This document shows positions 8,579 through 14,092 of a stretch of DNA of 42,645 bases, in pieces. Both the position numbers and the translations under genes were made by a program. Below the pieces are notes generated by a model. It was not told the DNA's origin and ran no database searches. It saw nothing but the letters and a program-made list of their open reading frames with translations. Where the stretch lies: positions 1 to 42,645 of the forward strand of contig JACPWC010000101.1 in NCBI GenBank assembly GCA_016197225.1, read 5' to 3'. The DNA is from Chloroflexota bacterium (GTDB lineage: Bacteria > Chloroflexota > Anaerolineae > Anaerolineales > VGOW01). The stretch's first letter is position 1. Every line of letters begins with the position of its first letter.

Positions 8579-9169
8579 ATGACCACCTCATCACTCTACA
8601 CTCGCCTCGAACGGCACAGCGCCTCAACACTTTCAATCGTCATCGCCTTTCTCTGGGGATTGGCCGAGGCGACTCTCTTCTTCCTCGTCCCGGACATTTA
8701 TCTCGGCCTCGTGGCCTTGTTCAACTGGCGGCGCGGGCTGTGGGGGACTGCCGCCACCGTGGCCGGGGCCATCGTCGGTGGCGGGGTCATGTACGCGCTG
8801 GCGGCCAGCAACGGCCCGGCCATGCTTCAACTGCTCGACCGAGTCCCGCTCATCAACGCCGGCATGATAAGCAACGTCGGCGAACAGATGCGAAGCAATG
8901 GACTGCTCGCAATGATCAGCGGCCCCTTGCAGGGCATCCCGTATAAAGTTTATGCCGTGCAGGCTGGAGCGGGACGCTTGCCTCTCATTTCGTTTCTGCT
9001 CCTCACCATCCCGGCGCGGCTGGAACGAATCCTGCCGGTCGCCGTCGCGGGCGCAGTCGTCGGCGTCGTCTTCAAAAAGTTCGTTCGGCGTTACACCGCA
9101 CTCGTCGTCGGCGCGTACGGTTTAATGTGGCTGGGCGTTTACGTGCTGTACTACTTCCGGTTTCGCTGA
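8579..9169 (+). CDS. VTT/DedA-like small integral membrane protein
   Basis: The 196-residue protein has roughly five hydrophobic segments, including LSIVIAFLWGLAEATLFFLV, a Gly/Ala-rich helix (TVAGAIVGGGVMYALA) and LISFLLLTIPARLERILPV. The segment SGPLQGIPYKVYAVQAGAG and the helix pattern resemble the YqaA/DedA (VTT) group, which are linked to lipid transport across membranes. The resemblance is structural rather than a clean motif match. It is transcribed divergently from the BtaA-like gene and overlaps the 3' end of the CapK-like gene by 19 bases in convergent orientation. A GGAG lies only two bases before the ATG, which is unusually close. Confidence 0.6.
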   Translation: MTTSSLYTRLERHSASTLSIVIAFLWGLAEATLFFLVPDIYLGLVALFNWRRGLWGTAATVAGAIVGGGVMYALAASNGPAMLQLLDRVPLINAGMISNVGEQMRSNGLLAMISGPLQGIPYKVYAVQAGAGRLPLISFLLLTIPARLERILPVAVAGAVVGVVFKKFVRRYTALVVGAYGLMWLGVYVLYYFRFR

Positions 9170-10479
9170 GTGACGTGCGACACAATGGGATGATGCTTGC
9201 CCCCGCCCGACCGTTTGATCTCCGGCACGACCGTCACCCGGACGTTGATCGGCTCCCCGACCAGTTCCAGGAATCTCATTCTCACCGCCTCTGACATGGG
9301 TTGCATGTAACCCGCCCCCGGCACGATCTCGATCCGCACCTCGTCAACCGCTTCCTGAATCATGGTGAAGGCGGCGATGTCGGCTCCGACTTCGAGCAGG
9401 AAGCTGTACGAAGCATCCAACAGCCAGCCGGACGTGAGCACCCGCCCACTGGGCAGGATGAACTGATCGAGCTTGCGCCCGCCGAGGTCGCGAATGGCGC
9501 GAAAGGTTCGGCCACACGAGCAAGCCGAGTCGTCGAGAACCGCAAAGTCTCCCTGCCGGTAACGAATGAACGGCATGGCATAGTTGTGGAGATAGGTGCC
9601 GACCACTTCCCCCTTCTGGCCGACGGCCAAAACCTGATCCGAGTCGGGCGAGAGGATCTCCAGATAGGCCACATCCTCAAAGATGTGATAAGTCTTGTCC
9701 CGGCACTGGGCGGCAACGTGAGTCAACTCTTCGGTCGAGTATTCGTCGTAAACGCCGCAGTTGAAGAGGGCGGCCAGATCGTCGCGCTCCTGCTGGGTGG
9801 AAAGTTCAGAGGAAACCGAAATGGCCTTGAGGCGAAGTTGACGGCATCCTTCCGGGCCAAGCTCGTTGGCGATGGCGCGCAGGTGGCTGGGATAGCAAGC
9901 CATCAGGTGCGGGCGCAGGTCGCGCAGGCGAGAGAGAATTTGCGGCGTGGGTGTCAGAGTCGGGATGAGCGTCATTGGATACAGGCCGAAGAGCGAGCGC
10001 GCCGGATACTCTGAGGTGTAGATGTAGACGAGGTGATGCCAGGGCAGGTACGAGCCGTAAAGCTCGAAGAGGCGGTTCATGGCCAGGCCTTGAATGCCAA
10101 GCCGGTCGGCTTGATGCACCACGTTGAGCACCTGGCCGGTGGAGCCGGAACTTTTGGAAACCAGACAGCGGCTCAGGTCGAGGCCGCGCGCCAGCGCCCC
10201 GTTTGGATAGGCGGCCAACACGTCGTTCTTGCTCACCGTTGGGAAGTGCTTGAGGTCATCAAGTGTTTGCAAATCGCCTGGCTTCACGCCTGCCCGATCA
10301 TATTTCTCGTGATACAAAGCGACGTTGTGATAAGCAAAGTCTACGAGGCGCCGCAGTTGCCGGAGTTGATAGGCCCGAATGGACTCGCGACTCTGGTAGG
10401 GCCGTTGGCGAAACGGGAGGAAGTTCCACGCGATGTTGAGGGTGTTGGCGATCATTTCGCAGGGGGTAAACGAGCGCAT
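9151..10479 (-). CDS. CapK/PaaK-like adenylate-forming enzyme (phenylacetate-CoA ligase family)
   Basis: The 442-residue protein contains the nucleotide loop SKSSGSTGQ, the middle motif DEYSTEELTHVAAQC, the acyl-adenylate region FIRYRQGDFAVLDDSACSCGRTF, and the C-terminal IKRSGGGKHH. The CxCGRTF segment is typical of the CapK / coenzyme F390 synthetase-like branch, which activates carboxylates as adenylates. The enzyme is cytoplasmic by composition, and its carboxylate substrate is unknown. It starts two bases after the stop of the CdsA-like gene, so it is the third gene of an operon running from 11988 to 9151. That context suggests it activates an acid used in lipid or surface-polymer head groups, an inference only. 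True phenylacetate catabolism genes are absent. Confidence 0.8.
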   Translation of the reverse strand: MRSFTPCEMIANTLNIAWNFLPFRQRPYQSRESIRAYQLRQLRRLVDFAYHNVALYHEKYDRAGVKPGDLQTLDDLKHFPTVSKNDVLAAYPNGALARGLDLSRCLVSKSSGSTGQVLNVVHQADRLGIQGLAMNRLFELYGSYLPWHHLVYIYTSEYPARSLFGLYPMTLIPTLTPTPQILSRLRDLRPHLMACYPSHLRAIANELGPEGCRQLRLKAISVSSELSTQQERDDLAALFNCGVYDEYSTEELTHVAAQCRDKTYHIFEDVAYLEILSPDSDQVLAVGQKGEVVGTYLHNYAMPFIRYRQGDFAVLDDSACSCGRTFRAIRDLGGRKLDQFILPSGRVLTSGWLLDASYSFLLEVGADIAAFTMIQEAVDEVRIEIVPGAGYMQPMSEAVRMRFLELVGEPINVRVTVVPEIKRSGGGKHHPIVSHVTQRNRK

Positions 10480-10481
10480 GG

Positions 10482-11405
10482 TTACGGCTTTCCGTATTCC
10501 AGAACCAGGTGAGTGAAGTAGTAGACGAGCGGGATGACGACGACCATGCTGTTGGCCCGGTCGAGCAGGCCGCCGTGGCCGGGGAGAAAGTCGCCCCAGT
10601 CTTTGCTTCCAGCCACCCGTTTGATAAGCGAGCTGATCAGGTCGCCCCAGGCCGCGCCGAGGCCGATGATGAAGGCCAGCGCAATCTTGTGCGCCAGGAC
10701 GAATTCAGGCGGCAGGGCAAAGTTGAACAGGGCCACCGCCACGCCCGCGCCGATGAAGTCGCCGAGCAGGCCTTCCCAGGCTTTGCGCGGATTCACTTCG
10801 GGCGAGATGATGCGCCGGCCAATGAGCTTGCCGACGGTGTATTGCATCACGTCGCTGAGGGCCACGCCCACGCCGACCAGTATGACCAGCCCCACGCCGC
10901 CCGCTTGCTTGAGCAGGATCAGGTGGCCGATGGACCACACCAAATACAAGTAGCCGCGCCCGGCGTACGAAAGCTGAAGGTAGAGGTCGGCCACGTCGCG
11001 GGTGAGGATCGGGACGAGGGTGAGGAGCAGGATCGAGGCGGCGGGGAGGGCGAAGTAGAGCGTCGGGAAGAACTGGGCGATGAGGAAGGTGGCGGGAATG
11101 AGGGTATAAAGGTAAATGGCGTAAGGCCGCTCCACGCCGACCACGCGCACGTATTCAACGGTCACTCGATAGAAAAAGAACAACAGGATGGCGGCGGCGG
11201 CCAGCCCGCCGACGAAGGTGGCGACGAGGAACAGCGGGGCGATGATCATCCAGCCGATGAAGCGTTTGCCCAGTTCGCCGGTCAGCCCGGCTTTCAGGTC
11301 CTTGCGGGCGAAGAACAGCACCAGCCCGAAGCCGAAGACGAGCAACACTCCGACAATCTTCAACGATGGAACGAAGAGCGGGTCAGCGAGAGGATTGCGC
11401 CACAT
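10482..11405 (-). CDS. CdsA-like phosphatidate cytidylyltransferase, YnbB-type
   Basis: The 307-residue polytopic protein carries the C-terminal CTP-transferase signature as SLIKRVAGSKDWGDFLPGHG, then GLLDRANS. The K-R, K-D, PGHGG and DR elements are present. The final acid of the usual DRxD is Asn here. From memory the same change occurs in the E. coli YnbB group, which fits the YnbA-like partner upstream. The family makes CDP-diacylglycerol from CTP and phosphatidate in the membrane. The ATG at 11405 is chosen because the longer frame to 11456 adds a polar tail coding inside the upstream gene; the chosen start still overlaps that gene by 23 bases, implying translational coupling. It may use a substrate other than ordinary phosphatidate. 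Confidence 0.85.
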   Translation of the reverse strand: MWRNPLADPLFVPSLKIVGVLLVFGFGLVLFFARKDLKAGLTGELGKRFIGWMIIAPLFLVATFVGGLAAAAILLFFFYRVTVEYVRVVGVERPYAIYLYTLIPATFLIAQFFPTLYFALPAASILLLTLVPILTRDVADLYLQLSYAGRGYLYLVWSIGHLILLKQAGGVGLVILVGVGVALSDVMQYTVGKLIGRRIISPEVNPRKAWEGLLGDFIGAGVAVALFNFALPPEFVLAHKIALAFIIGLGAAWGDLISSLIKRVAGSKDWGDFLPGHGGLLDRANSMVVVIPLVYYFTHLVLEYGKP

Positions 11406-11988
11406 AGATGATCCGTAAACGTTGGACGACGGTGATGGCCGCCGCCAGCGAGGCAAACGCCAGGTACCAGTTGTAGCCGGCCAGGTTGCCGCTGAAGAGA
11501 GGGTAGAGGGTGAAGAGGGCGAGTGAGATCATCCGGTCGCCTTTGCCGAAGAGGCCGCCATACACCCGCGCCCCACCCAGCGCCTTGCCGAGAATGCCGA
11601 GGTAGGAGACGCACAGGATGAGGGCCAGAGCCAGAGCCGCCCAGCGCGAGTCGGCGTAACCGCCGAAGGCCAGGCCCAGAAAGATGGCGCTGTCGGCGAG
11701 GCGGTCGCTAAATTCATTCTTCACCTCACCCCAGGCGTCGGCCAGGCCGATCTCGCGAGCCACGAGTCCATCCATCAAATTGAATAGCAGTCGCAACAAC
11801 AGGCAGGGCGGCGCGAGCCACAGCCAGAGCGTGGACGACCCGGCGCGCAAGAATGCAAAGGCCGCCACGAGCGAGAGGCCGAGCGCGCCGTAAGTGAAAA
11901 CGTCCGGGTGGACGCGGTTGCGGACGCAGAAGGCGACGACGGGCCGAAGCGCCTTTTGCCAGTTGGATTTGGTGGAGTAGATGCCCAT
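11383..11988 (-). CDS. CDP-alcohol phosphatidyltransferase family protein, YnbA-type
   Basis: The 201-residue protein has about six hydrophobic helices and the CDP-alcohol transferase motif in modified form: N-LM-DG-LV-AR-x8-G-x3-N-x3-D. In the standard motif the first and third of these N positions are Asp. The same two Asn changes are in E. coli YnbA as I remember it, and FGKGDRM matches YnbA FGKSDRA, so this is a distinct subfamily rather than a broken enzyme. The family transfers a phosphatidyl group from CDP-diacylglycerol to an alcohol at the membrane; the alcohol is unknown here. It is the first gene of a three-gene operon, with AAGG seven bases before its ATG. Confidence 0.83.
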   Translation of the reverse strand: MGIYSTKSNWQKALRPVVAFCVRNRVHPDVFTYGALGLSLVAAFAFLRAGSSTLWLWLAPPCLLLRLLFNLMDGLVAREIGLADAWGEVKNEFSDRLADSAIFLGLAFGGYADSRWAALALALILCVSYLGILGKALGGARVYGGLFGKGDRMISLALFTLYPLFSGNLAGYNWYLAFASLAAAITVVQRLRIIYVAQSSR

Positions 11989-12044
11989 TCTGCCTTCCAG
12001 TCTATGAGGCGGGTTTCAAACATTTAACGTAACTGCTCAGGCTA

Positions 12045-12290
12045 GTTTTTTAGGACGCAGATGAACGCGGATAAACGCAGATTTTCGTTGATATCTTTTT
12101 GGTGGTTTTATCTGCGCGCGAAGCGTCTGCGAAATCCGCGTCCTGATTTTTTGCCCTGAGCAGTGTGACTACTCAGGCATCCTGATTTATCCGCAGATTA
12201 CACAGATTTTCACAGAAAAAATCTGCGGTAATCTGCGAAATCTGCGGATTTCTTGAGTGATTTGCAAAGGTGCTTGAGCAGTGACTGAGC
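12045..12290. repeat. Intergenic palindromic repeats, GCAGAT / ATCTGCG family
   Basis: This fills most of the gene-free gap 11989-12366. GGACGCAGATGAACGCGGAT is mirrored by ATCTGCGCGCGAAGCG and AAATCCGCGTCC. A second hairpin pairs ATCCGCAGATTACACAGATT with AATCTGCGAAATCTGCGGAT. GAGCAGT/ACTGCTCA words flank both. A related copy is at 37661-37737. No coding frame was recognised. Confidence 0.7.
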
Positions 12291-12425
12291 AGTTACCATT
12301 TAACGACAAAAGGGTTGTCAATCACAGAGGCAAAGGTGTCAAAAACTGTCATCTTCATTGAGCAGGTCAGGCTTGGCCGGCCCAGGCCACGGCCCGCACC
12401 GGCGATCCATCCAGCCCGGCCAGCC

Positions 12426-12989
12426 TCAACGGCAAAACGAAAACTGATACGTCCTCCCCGGCTCAAGCTGATCCAGCCGGGCCAGGTTCTCGACGATGAG
12501 CACGTCACTGCCCAGCAAAATTTCGTGGGCGTGCGTCGTGCCTCGCGTCGTCGAGTCCACGTTCAGGGCATCAATCCCCACCAGCGTGACACCCGCCTCA
12601 ACCAGATAACGCGCCGCCTCAGGCGAGAGAAACGGGTGGCGCAAGTAGCGTTCCGTCTTCCAGAAACGATCCCAGCCGGCGCGAATGATGACCGCCCCGC
12701 CCTTCACGCCGCTAAAAGCTTCCGGGCCGATCTGTTCGTCGTCGCCCTGGGTCACGAGGACGACGCCTGACACAAGAAACCGCGTTAGCGGATACTCGTC
12801 AATCGGCTTGCCGCCCGGCACAAAGTGGGAGGCGGCATCTACGTGTGTCCCTGTGTGCGTGCCAATGTGCAGTTCTGTCACGCGCCAGGGCGGCGTCATC
12901 TCGGCTGGCACGAGTCGCGGCGCCGGGTCGCCGGGGTAAAAGGTCATGTCGTTTTCTAGGGGGTGGGTGAGGTCGTAGAGGGTTGGCAC
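12426..12989 (-). CDS. Cyclase-family (KynB-like) amidohydrolase, frameshifted at the C-terminus
   Basis: The readable frame of 187 residues has the family metal motif HIGTHTGTHVDAASHF (likely ligands H45, H49 and D51). It also has the opening YDLTHPLENDMTFYPGDP and a conserved GIDALNVDS. Members include kynurenine formamidase and other metal-dependent hydrolases; the substrate here is unknown. The frame ends at FSFCR followed by TGA. In the next frame the sequence continues as PLRLAGLDGSPVRAVAW, the usual family ending, up to a TGA at 12367-12369. Adding one T to the TTTT run at about 12436-12439 would restore a 12367-12989 gene. This is either a sequencing error in a homopolymer or a real mutation. 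The catalytic region is unaffected. Confidence 0.82.
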   Translation of the reverse strand: MPTLYDLTHPLENDMTFYPGDPAPRLVPAEMTPPWRVTELHIGTHTGTHVDAASHFVPGGKPIDEYPLTRFLVSGVVLVTQGDDEQIGPEAFSGVKGGAVIIRAGWDRFWKTERYLRHPFLSPEAARYLVEAGVTLVGIDALNVDSTTRGTTHAHEILLGSDVLIVENLARLDQLEPGRTYQFSFCR

Positions 12990-13050
12990 GGTAAAGAACG
13001 CGGATGGGTGGACGCGAAGCGAACGGATCGACTCTCGCCAGTCAGCAGCA

Positions 13051-13851
13051 TCAGGTTTTTAGAATGATTGGCTGGAGAGCGAGGCTGTGAAAGTTGGCCA
13101 GGATGCCGAGCGGGATTTGCTCTACCCGTTGCCAATCTTTGAGGTTGTTGAACCTGATCATGTCAACATTCGTCACAGCCACCGGGAACACCAGCGCTTC
13201 ATCGCCGATTCGAAGATGAGCAAACTTGATGTCGGCGACAGGCTCGCCCCGATAGACAACTTTCATTTCCTTCTGCGGGCGAACGGGCAACCCCTGCAGT
13301 TTTAGTTCGTGGCAACAAGCATTCGCATAAATGCGGTGGATGAAGCCTGCCCCCAGAGTGGTGTGAACCGAATACAATCCGCCCACCACTTCGCGGATGA
13401 GTTCCGGCGCGACCAGGCCGGGCGGCGCTTCGGATACAGCTTGCTCAATCACCCCGGCTGACGTTTCGACCGGGCGCGGCTCAAAGTAAATCCGTTCAAA
13501 TTCCGGCTGTAGCCCGCCGAAATTGAACAGCAACGCGACTCGTTTGTCGAAGGCTTTGAGGTAAGAGAACGTCTGAGCCTTATGCAAACGGGTCAGGCTT
13601 GGAGCTACTTTGATTTCGACAATGACCTCTCCTGCCGTAAACAAGTCTAGCCGCTGAAGGCCAACAAGCTGGCCTTTATAAAAGACCTGATACTCATCCT
13701 GCCGATTGCACACAACCCCTTCCCGCCGAATGTCATGCATCATCGCCTTCTCGTAGACGAACTCGGGATACGTGTGACTCGTGCCGTTATAAACGTCGTA
13801 GTAAACGCCGATGATTTTCCCGGTGAGTTCTTTGTAGAGAAGGTCGGCCAT
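13051..13851 (-). CDS. GxxExxY / PDDEXK_3 family protein with two fused copies
   Basis: GxxExxY proteins are usually about 125 residues; this one has 266 and reads as two tandem copies. Copy 1 (about 5-110) has YPEFVYEKA, the QVFYKGQLVGL strand, RLDL and IVEIKVAP with the D...ExK nuclease-like triad, then AQTFSYLKAF and LLFNFG. Copy 2 (about 140-262) aligns throughout (VVGGLYSVHTTLGAGFIHRIY, VVYRGEPVADIKF, PLGILANFH) but has lost the ExK (ALVFPVAV). Copy 2 may therefore be structural or regulatory. The family's biochemical function is not established. It lies between the cyclase-like gene and the STAND NTPase gene, separated from the latter by palindromic repeats. Confidence 0.78.
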   Translation of the reverse strand: MADLLYKELTGKIIGVYYDVYNGTSHTYPEFVYEKAMMHDIRREGVVCNRQDEYQVFYKGQLVGLQRLDLFTAGEVIVEIKVAPSLTRLHKAQTFSYLKAFDKRVALLFNFGGLQPEFERIYFEPRPVETSAGVIEQAVSEAPPGLVAPELIREVVGGLYSVHTTLGAGFIHRIYANACCHELKLQGLPVRPQKEMKVVYRGEPVADIKFAHLRIGDEALVFPVAVTNVDMIRFNNLKDWQRVEQIPLGILANFHSLALQPIILKT

Positions 13852-13861
13852 GATAACTCCG

Positions 13862-14092
13862 ATTGGTGGAATTTAACGGATCGGCCTCGCAGAGAAGAAA
13901 TCCGTTCGCTTCGCGTCCACGCATCCGTCGTTCTTGCCCTAAAACACGGATTGGCGGAATTTAACGGATCGCGTCCGGCAGGCAGGAATCCGTTCGCTTC
14001 GCGTCCACGCATCCGCCGTTCTTTCCTTAGAACACGGATCAGTAGAATTTAACGGATCGATCCGTTAAATTCCACGCATCCGTCGTTCTTCC
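13862..14092. repeat. Array of GATCCGTTAAATTCC / ACGCATCCGTCGTTCTT repeats
   Basis: Three direct copies of GGAATTTAACGGATC-like words occur, each followed by ATCCGTTCGCTTCGCGTCCA and CGCATCCG(T/C)CGTTCTT words. The last copy contains the self-complementary core AACGGATCGATCCGTT. The array fills the gap upstream of the GxxExxY gene and runs into the 3' end of the STAND gene, whose TAA stop is part of the repeat. Related words lie at 13003-13031 and 17073-17122. Confidence 0.75.

Noticed and set aside
10509-11411. Open frame of 300 codons on the plus strand, rich in Asp/Glu/Gln
   Set aside because: It is the antisense of the CdsA-like gene; the composition is what a hydrophobic membrane protein gives when read backwards.
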